Shown piece after piece: positions 43,825 to 53,909 of a stretch of 64,000 nt of DNA. The DNA lies in NCBI GenBank assembly GCA_944325505.1, contig CALVAJ010000007.1, positions 1 through 64,000 on the forward strand, read 5' to 3'. Under the pieces are notes generated by a model, which saw only the letters and a list, made by a program, of their open reading frames with translations, was not told where the DNA came from and made no database searches. Within the stretch, counting starts at the first letter, position 1; each line of letters opens with the position of its first letter. A program made the translations under genes and the position numbers. The DNA is from an uncultured Bacteroidales bacterium (GTDB lineage Bacteria; Bacteroidota; Bacteroidia; Bacteroidales; UBA932).

Positions 43825-44298
43825 ATGAAACAGTATAATTTCAAGATAAACGGTAACGAATATAACGTAACCATCAACTCGGTCGAAGGCAATGTGGCTG
43901 ATGTGACCGTAGTAGCGTCATACAAGGTAGAACTCGGTGGAAGTTCCGCAATATCAGTACAGCCGTCAGCAGCTCCGGCTCCTTCCGCTGCACCTGCACC
44001 ACAGCAGCAGACTCCGGCTCCTCAGGCAGCACCGGCTCCGGCGCCTGCACCACAGGCGGCACCTGCCCCTGCAGCATCAGGATCAGGCAAGCCTGTCACT
44101 TCCCCGCTCCCTGGAGTAATCGTCGAGATATCAGTGAAAGTCGGAGATGCAGTAAAGACAGGGCAGCAGGTAGCCGTGCTTGAAGCTATGAAGATGGAAA
44201 ACGCCATCGAAGCCGACCATGACGGCACAGTGACGGCAATCCACGTAAACAAAGGCGACTCCGTGCTCGAAGGGGTTCCGATCGTGACTATCGGCTGA
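43825..44298 (+). CDS. Biotin carboxyl carrier protein of the acyl-CoA carboxylase
   Basis: 157 residues from ATG 43825 (MKQYNFKINGNEYNVTINSVEGN). Three parts are seen: an N-terminal beta-rich region (1-45), a Pro/Ala-rich hinge of ~50 residues (PAPSAAPAPQQQTPAPQAAP type), and the C-terminal biotinyl domain (SPLPGVIVEISVKVGDAVKTGQQVAVLEAMKMENAIEADHDG) with the biotinylated Lys in EAMKMEN. The long hinge lets the biotin swing between active sites. Last gene of the cassette; followed by a terminator. Confidence 0.93.
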   Translation: MKQYNFKINGNEYNVTINSVEGNVADVTVVASYKVELGGSSAISVQPSAAPAPSAAPAPQQQTPAPQAAPAPAPAPQAAPAPAASGSGKPVTSPLPGVIVEISVKVGDAVKTGQQVAVLEAMKMENAIEADHDGTVTAIHVNKGDSVLEGVPIVTIG

Positions 44299-44326
44299 TA
44301 AAGGACAGCAAGACATATTTTCATGT

Positions 44327-44363
44327 AATCCCGGCATTGCGATCCACTTTCGCTGCCGGGATT
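44327..44363 (+). terminator. Terminator after the biotin carrier gene
   Basis: Stem AATCCCGGCA (44327-44336) / TGCCGGGATT (44354-44363), 10 bp perfect, 17-nt loop, followed by AATTATTT. Confidence 0.7.
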
Positions 44364-44365
44364 AA

Positions 44366-44428
44366 TTATTTCATCCCGAAAATATATTTTTTCGTCCCGA
44401 AAACCGGTTTTTTCATGTCGAAACCGCA
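44366..44428 (+). repeat. Three tandem 21-bp repeats upstream of the V-ATPase operon
   Basis: Three imperfect units of exactly 21 bp (44366, 44387, 44408) with consensus TTTTTTCRTCCCGAAAACC plus two variable bases. The period equals two helical turns, so each unit presents the same DNA face. They lie 64 nt upstream of the ATPase -7 box and after the previous terminator, a good place for a regulator-binding array. An open frame through them would encode a repeated 'F-x-P-K' heptapeptide, but it lacks a good start or coding character. Confidence 0.7.
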
Positions 44429-44491
44429 CATAATCCGGAAAACGGCAAAAAATACTTGCAATGAATCATTGATTTTTAGAATCCTTTTATA

Positions 44492-44500
44492 TAAATTTGT
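44492..44500 (+). promoter_or_regulatory. Promoter of the V-ATPase operon
   Basis: -7 box TAAATTTGT at 44492-44500 with TTG at 44469-44471, a 20-nt spacing, matching the Bacteroidetes -33/-7 arrangement. The start of subunit E is 41 nt downstream. Confidence 0.7.
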
Positions 44501-44541
44501 TGGATGTATACATGTAATTATTAAATAACACTAATATATAT

Positions 44542-45162
44542 ATGCAGGACAAATTGCAAGAATTGACAGAAAAGCTCTATAACGAGGGACTGTCAAAGGG
44601 AAAACAGGAAGGCGAGGAAATTCTCGCCAAGGCCCGCACTCAAGCAGATGAAATCATCGCAAAGGCGAACACCGATGCCGCTGCCATCAAGGCAGCCGCC
44701 CTTAAAGAGGCGGAAGAGCTGAAGACCAAGATCACAGGCGATGTGAAAATGGCTGCTCTTCAGAGCATAACATCCACAAGACAGGCTATCGAGAACCTGA
44801 TCGTATCCAAGATGATCGATAAAGACACGTCAGAGGCTCTTTCTTCAGCCGATTTCGTAAAACAGATTATAGAAACTGTCGCAAAGGCGTTCTCTCCTGC
44901 TGACCAGGATCCCGTAGATGTGGCTCTGGTGCTTCCGGAAAGCATGAAAAAAGAGCTGACGCCATTTGTCACCAAAGAACTTTCCAAAATTATCAAAGCG
45001 GAAGTCTCCGCTACATTCTCAAAGAAAATATCAGGAGGATTCACTATCGGACCGAAAGACGGGGGCTATTTCCTGAGTTTCACCGATGAGACATTCAAGG
45101 AACTGATCAGCGAATACCTCAGGCCTGCCACAAGGGAGCTCCTTTTCGGAGAAAACAAGTGA
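44542..45162 (+). CDS. ntpE: V-type ATPase subunit E (peripheral stalk)
   Basis: 206 residues. A long N-terminal helix with alternating Glu/Lys/Ala (NEGLSKGKQEGEEILAKARTQADEIIAKANTDAAAIKAAALKEAEELKTK) forms the stator coiled coil. The C-terminal globular part ends GGYFLSFTDETFKELISEYLRPATRELLF. First gene of the operon; its TGA lies 2 nt before the next ATG. Confidence 0.88.
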   Translation: MQDKLQELTEKLYNEGLSKGKQEGEEILAKARTQADEIIAKANTDAAAIKAAALKEAEELKTKITGDVKMAALQSITSTRQAIENLIVSKMIDKDTSEALSSADFVKQIIETVAKAFSPADQDPVDVALVLPESMKKELTPFVTKELSKIIKAEVSATFSKKISGGFTIGPKDGGYFLSFTDETFKELISEYLRPATRELLFGENK

Positions 45163-45164
45163 GT

Positions 45165-45773
45165 ATGAACAATTATTATTACATAGTAGCCAGCCTGCCG
45201 GTTCTGTCCCACGAATGGAAACCCGGAGAGCAGACACCGGACATCATCCGGCATGAGATTCTTGAGCAATGCTCGGAAAAGGACTGCCGGACGATAGGGA
45301 TGCTCGAAAAAGGTTTTACGGACGAGAATCTTACGGCGGACTTCTATCGCCAGGCCCTGGCTGACAAGAACAGGTTCATACGGGAATATTTCCGTTTCGA
45401 CCTGGATGTCAGGAATGCAAAGGTGCGTTATCTGAACGAAGCCCTCGGACGTGATCCGGAAAAGGATGTCATCATCCTTGACGAGGAGGACTCCCATGAC
45501 GGATTCGGGGAGGCTTCGAGGCTTGATACCATTCTCCATGGGAAAGATATCCTGGAAAGGGAGAGAGGGATAGACGACCTGATGTGGGAGAAGATCGATG
45601 AAATGACCACTTATGACTATTTCGACATAGAAGCCATACTCGGCTTCCTGGCCAAGCTCCATATAGTCGAAAGATGGTATATCCTCGATGAAAAGACAGG
45701 ACGCGAGATGTTCCGCAGGCTCGTCGACGAGGTGCGCGGGACTTTCAAGGGTGTCCGGTTCAACGCAAAATAA
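45165..45773 (+). CDS. DUF2764 family protein of the V-ATPase operon
   Basis: 202 residues from ATG 45165 (MNNYYYIVASLPVLSHEW); a GTG at 45159 overlaps the ntpE stop and is the alternative. The acidic, helical body has RDPEKDVIILDEEDSHDGF and MWEKIDEMTTYDYFDIEAILGFLAKLHIVERWYILDEKTGREMFRRLVDEV. The family occurs almost only in Bacteroidetes/Spirochaetes-type V-ATPase operons at the place where subunit C would be expected. That position makes a subunit-C-like (rotor-to-membrane connector) or stator role plausible but unproven. Confidence 0.85.
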   Translation: MNNYYYIVASLPVLSHEWKPGEQTPDIIRHEILEQCSEKDCRTIGMLEKGFTDENLTADFYRQALADKNRFIREYFRFDLDVRNAKVRYLNEALGRDPEKDVIILDEEDSHDGFGEASRLDTILHGKDILERERGIDDLMWEKIDEMTTYDYFDIEAILGFLAKLHIVERWYILDEKTGREMFRRLVDEVRGTFKGVRFNAK

Positions 45774-45794
45774 GAATAAATAAACAATAATCAC

Positions 45795-47552
45795 ATGAGC
45801 AAATCAACTGGAAAGGTTACGGGAATCGTTTCCAACCTCGTCACAGTGCAGACCGACGGACCGGTATCGCAGAATGAAATCTGCTATATCAAGATCGGAG
45901 ACACGAAACTGATGGCCGAGGTCATCAAGGTAAACGGGAAGAACGCCGCAGTACAGGTGTTCGAAAGTACCCGGGGACTGAAAAACGGCAATGAAGTGGA
46001 ATTCGAGGACAAGATGCTTGAGGCTACCCTCGGCCCCGGACTGCTGTCAAGCTGCTACGACGGACTGCAGAACGACCTCACCACCATGACCGGAGTATTC
46101 CTCAAAAGAGGAGAGTACACCGACCCTCTGGACCACGGGAAACTTTGGGACTTCACCCCTATCGCAAAACCAGGGGACAAGGTAATAGCCGCAGACTGGC
46201 TCGGAGAAGTCAAGGAAGGATGGCTGCCGCACAAGATAATGGTGCCGTTCTCATTCAAAGGGGAATATACTGTAAAATCCGTAGTTCCCGCCGGACAATA
46301 CAATATCGACACGGTCATAGCCGTCCTCACTTCGGAAGATGGTGAGGATGTCAATGTGACCATGACACAGAAATGGCCGGTGAAGGTGCCGATCAAAGGC
46401 TACAAAGAAAAGCCGAGGCCGAACAGGATAATGGAGACAGGGGTACGCGTCATCGATACGTTGGACCCTATCGCAGAAGGCGGGACAGGATTCATCCCCG
46501 GGCCGTTCGGATGCGGAAAGACAGTGCTCCAGCATGCCATCGCAAAGCAGGGGGACGCTGAAGTCATCGTGATGGCCGCCTGCGGAGAGCGTGCTAACGA
46601 GGTTGTGGAAATCTTTACCGAGTTCCCTGAACTCATCGACCCTCATACGGGACGACACCTGATGGAAAGGACAACCATCATATGCAACACTTCCAACATG
46701 CCTGTGGCAGCCCGCGAGGCATCGGTCTACACGGCGATGACCATATGCGAATACTACAGGGCGATGGGTATGAAAGTCCTTCTGCTGGCCGACTCCACAT
46801 CACGCTGGGCCCAGGCTCTCCGAGAGATGAGTAACCGTATGGAGGAGCTTCCAGGCGCCGATGCGTTCCCGGTAGACCTTTCAGCCATCATTTCAAGTTT
46901 CTACGCCCGTGCAGGCATGGTAGTGCTGAACAACGGAAAGACCGGGTCTGTAACTTTCATCGGTACGGTCTCCCCTGCCGGAGGTAACCTCAAGGAGCCT
47001 GTGACCGAATCCACAAAGAAGGCGGCACGGTGCTTCTATGCACTCGAGCAGAACAGGGCCGACAAGAAAAGATACCCGGCGGTGAATCCGATAGACTCAT
47101 ACTCCAAATATCTGGAATACCCTGAAATCCGCCGGTACCTGTCAGATACCGTGACCGAAGGCTGGGTGGAAATGGTGGAAAAGACCAAGAACATCATCCG
47201 CAAAGGAAAGGAAGCCAACGAGCAGATCAACATCCTGGGTGATGACGGAGTCCCGATGAGCTACCACGAAATGTTCTGGAAATCAGAGCTGGTAGACTTT
47301 GTCATCCTCCAGCAGGACGCTTTTGACCCAGTGGACAGCGTCACTCCGATGGACAGGCAGAGATACATGCTTGAACTGGTTCTGGAGATCTGCGACAGGG
47401 AATTCACATTCGACGACTACGAGAAATGCCGCGACTACTTCAAAGAGCTTATCAACCTGCTCAGACAGATGAACTACTCGGAGTTCAAGAGCGACAATTT
47501 CAACAAATTCCACGAACAACTCGATAAACTACTTGACAATGGCAACAACTAA
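45795..47552 (+). CDS. ntpA: V-type ATPase catalytic subunit A
   Basis: 585 residues. Walker A GPFGCGKTVLQHAIAKQ at about residue 236, catalytic Glu in CGERANEVVE, Walker B in VLLLADSTSRWAQALREMSNRMEELPGADAFP. The ~90-residue non-homologous insertion before the P-loop typical of V/A-type A subunits is present (GDKVIAADWLGEVKEGWLPHKIMVPF). Its end overlaps the start of subunit B by 14 nt. Confidence 0.97.
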   Translation: MSKSTGKVTGIVSNLVTVQTDGPVSQNEICYIKIGDTKLMAEVIKVNGKNAAVQVFESTRGLKNGNEVEFEDKMLEATLGPGLLSSCYDGLQNDLTTMTGVFLKRGEYTDPLDHGKLWDFTPIAKPGDKVIAADWLGEVKEGWLPHKIMVPFSFKGEYTVKSVVPAGQYNIDTVIAVLTSEDGEDVNVTMTQKWPVKVPIKGYKEKPRPNRIMETGVRVIDTLDPIAEGGTGFIPGPFGCGKTVLQHAIAKQGDAEVIVMAACGERANEVVEIFTEFPELIDPHTGRHLMERTTIICNTSNMPVAAREASVYTAMTICEYYRAMGMKVLLLADSTSRWAQALREMSNRMEELPGADAFPVDLSAIISSFYARAGMVVLNNGKTGSVTFIGTVSPAGGNLKEPVTESTKKAARCFYALEQNRADKKRYPAVNPIDSYSKYLEYPEIRRYLSDTVTEGWVEMVEKTKNIIRKGKEANEQINILGDDGVPMSYHEMFWKSELVDFVILQQDAFDPVDSVTPMDRQRYMLELVLEICDREFTFDDYEKCRDYFKELINLLRQMNYSEFKSDNFNKFHEQLDKLLDNGNN

Positions 47553-48864
47553 GGCATTTCAAAAGACATATACGCAGCTGGAAGCCATCACCAAGGCGAC
47601 GGTATCCCTGAAAGCGAAAGGAGTTTCAAACGATGAGCTCGCCGTAGTGGACGGGAAACTCGCACAGGTGGTGAAGACCAAGGGTGACATGGTGACCCTG
47701 CAGGTGTTCTCCGGCACGGAAGGCATCCCGACCGATGCAGAGGTATCATTCCTCGGCGAACCTCCTACCCTGAAAGTCAGCGACCAGCTGGCAGGCCGTT
47801 TCTTCAATGCATACGGGCAGCCGATAGACGGTGGCCCTGAAATCGAAGGAGAGGAAAGGCAGATCGGAGGCCCGTCCGTAAACCCTTACAAGAGAAGGCA
47901 GCCTTCTCAGCTGATCCCTACCGGTATCGCCGGTATCGACCTGAACAACACACTGGTATCAGGACAGAAAATCCCTTTCTTCGCTGACCCTGACCAGCCT
48001 TACAATAATGTAATGGCAATGGTGGCCCTCCGTGCCGATGTGGACAAGATCATACTCGGAGGCATGGGTCTCTCAAACGACGACTACCTGTATTTCAGGC
48101 ATGAATTCGAGTCAGCCGGAGCATTGGAGAAGATCATAAGTTTCGTGAACACTACGGAACAGCCGCCTGTAGAGAGGCTTCTTATCCCTGACATGGCACT
48201 GACCGCAGCGGAATATTTCGCCGTAGAGAAGAACGAGAAAGTGCTGGTGCTGCTTACGGACATGACGCTTTACGCGGATGCGCTCAGTATCGTGAGCAAC
48301 CGTATGGACCAGATCCCATCCAAGGACTCCATGCCTGGATCCCTCTACTCCGACCTCGCAAAGATATACGAGAAAGCGGTACAGCTGCCTGACGGCGGAT
48401 CAATCACCATCATAGCCGTGACTACACTGAATGACGGAGACATCACGCACGCTATCCCGGACAACACAGGATACATCACTGAAGGCCAGCTTTATCTGCG
48501 AGCAGACCCGGATTCAGGAAAAATCATCATCGACCCGTTCCGTTCGCTTTCCCGACTCAAACAGCTCGTAATCGGGAAACAGACCCGCGAAGACCACAGC
48601 CAGGTGATGAACGCCGCTGTCCGTCTTTACGCGGATGCCCAGAATGCCAAGACCAAGCTGGAGAACGGTTTCGACCTGAGCGACTACGACCTGCGCTGTC
48701 TGGACTACGCCAAAGAGTACGCTACCAGACTCCTCGCCATCGACGTGAACATCAAGATAGACGAAATGCTCGACACGGCATGGGAACTCTTCGCGAAGTA
48801 TTTCTCAAAGGCTGAAACCGGTATAAAACAGGCCTTCATCGACAAATACTGGCCGGTGAATTGA
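47539..48864 (+). CDS. ntpB: V-type ATPase regulatory subunit B
   Basis: 441 residues from ATG 47539 (MATTKAFQKTYTQLEAITKA). There is no Walker A loop: the equivalent place reads TGIAGIDLNNTLVSGQKIPFFADPDQPY, as in all B subunits. VLVLLTDMTLYADALSIVSNRMDQIPSKDSMPGSLYSDLA is the conserved interface. It begins inside the end of ntpA (14-nt overlap), so the two are translationally coupled. The stop codon lies within the outer stem of the structured element A2. Confidence 0.96.
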   Translation: MATTKAFQKTYTQLEAITKATVSLKAKGVSNDELAVVDGKLAQVVKTKGDMVTLQVFSGTEGIPTDAEVSFLGEPPTLKVSDQLAGRFFNAYGQPIDGGPEIEGEERQIGGPSVNPYKRRQPSQLIPTGIAGIDLNNTLVSGQKIPFFADPDQPYNNVMAMVALRADVDKIILGGMGLSNDDYLYFRHEFESAGALEKIISFVNTTEQPPVERLLIPDMALTAAEYFAVEKNEKVLVLLTDMTLYADALSIVSNRMDQIPSKDSMPGSLYSDLAKIYEKAVQLPDGGSITIIAVTTLNDGDITHAIPDNTGYITEGQLYLRADPDSGKIIIDPFRSLSRLKQLVIGKQTREDHSQVMNAAVRLYADAQNAKTKLENGFDLSDYDLRCLDYAKEYATRLLAIDVNIKIDEMLDTAWELFAKYFSKAETGIKQAFIDKYWPVN

Positions 48865-48971
48865 ATGCAGTGATGATTTCTTCGTTATGCTCATCTCTCA
48901 ATCCTCACAACCCCAAAGGTTGCTCCGGTATTCGAGATATCGCATGCCTTGAAATCCTCTACTGCATTCAA
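48861..48971. repeat. Structured intergenic element, copy A2
   Basis: 111 nt beginning at the ntpB stop codon. Outer perfect inverted repeat TTGAATGCAGT (48861-48871) / ACTGCATTCAA (48961-48971), second stem GATTTC (48875-48880) / GAAATC (48951-48956), inner hairpin CAACC-ccaaa-GGTTG (48908-48922). Core similarity to copy A1 is strong (CGTTATGC, GCTCCGGTATTCG, CGCATGCCTTGAAATC). The inner stem has changed from TTACC/GGTAA to CAACC/GGTTG with pairing kept. It opens a 392-nt gene-free stretch (48865-49256). Confidence 0.8.
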
Positions 48972-49000
48972 TTCTCCTCCCTACATTCCGGAAAGGAATA

Positions 49001-49101
49001 TTTTTAGGTTATTTTCGAAGAGAATAAGGAATATGAAATGACGAGTACCGGAGTTACCTGCGGGTAATGAGGATATGAGGAATGAATATGACGAAGTTAT
49101 C
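49001..49101. repeat. Direct repeat copy 1 carrying inverted element B1
   Basis: 101 bp repeated at 49129-49229 (offset 128, about ten differences). It contains the structured-element core in the opposite orientation to A1/A2: TACCGGAGTTACC-tgcg-GGTAATGAGGATATGAGGAAT, with inner stem TTACC/GGTAA at 49054-49067. Unlike the other three copies it has no perfect outer inverted repeat. Confidence 0.8.
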
Positions 49102-49128
49102 AACGGAAATACAAAATTAAACCACGAC

Positions 49129-49237
49129 TTTTTAGATTATTTTCGAAGAGAACAAGGAATATGAAATGACGAATACCGGAGTTACCTGTCGGTAATGAGG
49201 ATATGAGGAATGAATATGACGAAATTATCTTCGAAAA
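49129..49237. repeat. Direct repeat copy 2 carrying inverted element B2
   Basis: Second copy of the 101-bp repeat (49129-49229). Inner hairpin TTACC-tgtc-GGTAA at 49182-49195. It is flanked by a perfect 10-bp inverted repeat TTTTCGAAGA (49140-49149) / TCTTCGAAAA (49228-49237). The right arm ends 19 nt before the ntpD start, so a folded RNA would sit just upstream of its translation start. Confidence 0.8.
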
Positions 49238-49256
49238 GAAACAAAAAGAGAAAGAT

Positions 49257-49861
49257 ATGGCAATTAAATTTCAATATAACAAAACTGCGCTGACCGCCCT
49301 GGGAAAGCAGCTCAAGATGAGGCAGAACGCACTCCCTACCTTGAAGAACAAGGAGTCCGCACTGCGTCTTGAGGTGCGCAAGGCCAAGGCTTACTCGCAG
49401 AAACTTATAGATGATCTTGATGCCTCACTGAAAAGATATGACTACCTCGCAGCACTGTGGAACGAGTTCCAGCCGAGCCTGATTTCCATCAGGGATATCG
49501 ATCTGGTAACGGTGAAAGTGGCAGGAGTGAAGACACCTGAGCTGAAAAGTATCGACTATGAGATACATGAGTTCAATGCATTTACCAAGCCGGCATGGTT
49601 CGCTGACGGAGTAGCCATATTGAAAGAACTTTCCAGACTCGGAATCGAATCCGAAGTCTATATGGAAAAGAGCAGGATACTGGACTTCCAGAGGAAAAAG
49701 ACCACGCAGAAAGTGAACCTCTATGAGAAAGTACAGATACCCGGCTATCAGGAGGCCATCAGAAAGATCAAGCGCTATATGGAAGACGAGGAGAACCTGA
49801 GCAAGGCGGCTTCCAAGATAGTGAAGCAGAGACATGAACTGGAAGAAGAGGAGGCACTGTC

Positions 49862-49865
<4 letters not shown>
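49257..49865 (+). CDS. ntpD: V-type ATPase subunit D (central rotor)
   Basis: 202 residues from ATG 49257 (MAIKFQYNKTALTALGKQLKMRQNALPTLKNKESALRLEV). An in-frame ATG at 49203 falls inside the repeat and would add 18 residues foreign to the family, so it is rejected. Two long helices at both ends, the last being VQIPGYQEAIRKIKRYMEDEENLSKAASKIVKQRHELEE, form the rotor coiled coil. Its TGA overlaps the ATG of ntpI (ATGA at 49862). Confidence 0.92.
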
Positions 49866-52190
<2,325 letters not shown>

Positions 52191-52215
52191 CAGGAACAAT
52201 AACAACACGACAGAA

Positions 52216-52249
52216 AAACAGCCGGACATGGTAACGTGTCCGGCTGTTT
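52216..52249 (+). terminator. Terminator of the V-ATPase operon
   Basis: Stem AAACAGCCGGACA (52216-52228) / TGTCCGGCTGTTT (52237-52249), 13 bp perfect with an 8-nt loop, followed by C and a short GCTGTTGTCT. It also faces the convergent lipoprotein gene ending at 52289. Confidence 0.85.
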
Positions 52250-52288
52250 CGCTGTTGTCTCTTTCAAATTCGATGGATTAAGCTCAAT

Positions 52289-53896
52289 CTACTCGTAGAC
52301 GAATTCGAATTCATCGACGTACATTACGCTTCCCAGACCTCCGGTAAAGTAATCTCCCTTATAGCTTGCGCAGGCAACCACTACCGCATAGGTAGGTGTC
52401 GCATCCGGTCTCCAGTACTCAAGAGGGAGTGTGAATTCCTTGTATGCTCCTCCCGTATCCTCATCGCTCTCGAGTTTTCCATAAGCGATAATACTCTTGT
52501 TCGCTTGCGTCTGATCAACGAAAATACCCTTTGCGGTATTGACTGTGAAAGGCTCGCTCCAGTCTGTCAGAATCACCAGAATCTGACATTTGTCCATCGT
52601 CCCCTTCAGACTTTCGTATGGGGAATCGACATAATCTATCGGTTTTGGAGAATATGAATAATAACCTTTTAACGATGCCGGCCTACCTGTAAAAGGTATA
52701 CCCCAATTAAGGATAGCCCCCATTCCTCCAATCACTGTAGCATTCTTAAATTCTCCCGTATAAATATTTCCCGCAGCAAATTTAGCTACATACATGCTTT
52801 CAAGTCTGGCAGCAGCCTTATTATCCGGATCATCAGTTGCCAATAAATCATACTCGGGAACAGTAGGATTCTTTCCCAGTAACGCCGTACCTCTATTGGC
52901 CGTATCCCATATCTTCACTGTTTCATTCAGATTAGGGAAATAAGTTCCGGAGCCGTTCTGATACCAGTCATCAAACCCCATATTCTCTATCTGGTCAGGA
53001 GTTCCTGTGGTAAATGTAACATCATCTCCGGTATCGCTGTCGGAAACGAAGCGCACATGGTAAAGAGTACCCTCCTCCAGACCGTTAAGTTTGGCAGAAA
53101 GCGATGTCCCGTCGGCGGATACGGACTCGGACTTCGTCCAGTCATCGTCTGTGTCTTTTCTGTATTCAAGCCACGGAACCGTACTGCTGCCATCGAATTC
53201 CCCGGCTATGTCGGCACTGTAACACCACGGATACACTGAGGTTACCCTCAATGAAACGTCCACCGTAAAAACATTCAGAGTCCAGCGGATTACCTCATCC
53301 TTATACTTGACATCAAAATACCGTCGTAACGTGCAGTCCAGCCCAAGCGGGAATTCGAACGGGACAAGAGTCTCGCTGTCTCTGTCGACATACCCTTGGA
53401 ATTCAGCACCTTCCGGTTCAAGCTTCATGTCACGGATCATGATATCGTACAAATGCTGCGTGGAAGAGACTTTCACCTCGGCGACATGATTGGAGACATC
53501 TATCCGGGCATCGCCTATCTGACCGTCGCAGACGACATATCTCTCTATAGGCTGGGTAGCAGATATTGTCCACTCATAATCCCTGTATACGCTGAGTGTC
53601 ACCTTCATCGGCTCTGAAAGGTCTATCACGCTGCCGTTACGCAGCGGAGGGAAACATGCAGTATGCTCGGACAGCGCCATATCAGTTATCCTCAATGCTG
53701 AAATATCCGCAGTCTCCGACAATACTATATTTACAGTCCTGGCCTGCGGGTCAATGCTTACCGATTCCTGCCCTTCCACCGCGAAAGAAGTGAATTCGGT
53801 ACTGACCTTCGGATACGACATATCGTTCTCTATCAGGCAGGCATGGAATACAGACAGGCACAAAGCCGCAAACAAATATCTTCTAAAAGGTTTCAT
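52289..53896 (-). CDS. PCMD-domain surface lipoprotein
   Basis: 535 residues from ATG 53896 (MKPFRRYLFAALCLSVFHAC, lipobox VFHAC). The N-terminal half contains Ig-like repeats (FTSFAVEGQESVSIDPQARTVNIVL), then a fibronectin-type segment (GLEEGTLYHVRFVSDSDTGDDVTFTT), and last a PCMD (putative carbohydrate metabolism) beta-sandwich from about residue 310 (NMGFDDWYQNGSGTYFPNLNETVKIWDTANRGTALLG ... GSVMYVDEFEFVYE). The C-terminal half is a clear paralog of that in the gene at 54787, with matching NMxFDxWY, VPEYD and AAGNIYTGEF blocks. Last gene of the minus-strand operon; probably exposed on the cell surface. Confidence 0.85.
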   Translation of the reverse strand: MKPFRRYLFAALCLSVFHACLIENDMSYPKVSTEFTSFAVEGQESVSIDPQARTVNIVLSETADISALRITDMALSEHTACFPPLRNGSVIDLSEPMKVTLSVYRDYEWTISATQPIERYVVCDGQIGDARIDVSNHVAEVKVSSTQHLYDIMIRDMKLEPEGAEFQGYVDRDSETLVPFEFPLGLDCTLRRYFDVKYKDEVIRWTLNVFTVDVSLRVTSVYPWCYSADIAGEFDGSSTVPWLEYRKDTDDDWTKSESVSADGTSLSAKLNGLEEGTLYHVRFVSDSDTGDDVTFTTGTPDQIENMGFDDWYQNGSGTYFPNLNETVKIWDTANRGTALLGKNPTVPEYDLLATDDPDNKAAARLESMYVAKFAAGNIYTGEFKNATVIGGMGAILNWGIPFTGRPASLKGYYSYSPKPIDYVDSPYESLKGTMDKCQILVILTDWSEPFTVNTAKGIFVDQTQANKSIIAYGKLESDEDTGGAYKEFTLPLEYWRPDATPTYAVVVACASYKGDYFTGGLGSVMYVDEFEFVYE

Positions 53897-53909
53897 AATA
53901 TTCCCGGCT

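Noticed and set aside
44366-44428. CRISPR-like array
   Set aside because: Units are contiguous 21-mers without spacers, and no cas genes are present.
44337-44528. Small open frame with a repeated F-x-P-K heptapeptide
   Set aside because: It only translates the 21-bp tandem repeats, runs over the ATPase promoter, and has no plausible start context or coding bias.
49001-49237. Insertion sequence remnant
   Set aside because: No transposase fragment and no target duplication; the 128-bp period looks like a simple tandem duplication of flank plus element.
49203-49256. Upstream ATG extension of V-ATPase subunit D
   Set aside because: The 18 extra codons derive from the intergenic repeat B2; subunit D homologs begin near MAIKFQYNK.
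48865-49256. tRNA or another small RNA gene in the largest gap
   Set aside because: No cloverleaf, CCA end or T-loop GTTCGAATC pattern; the space is accounted for by the structured repeats.
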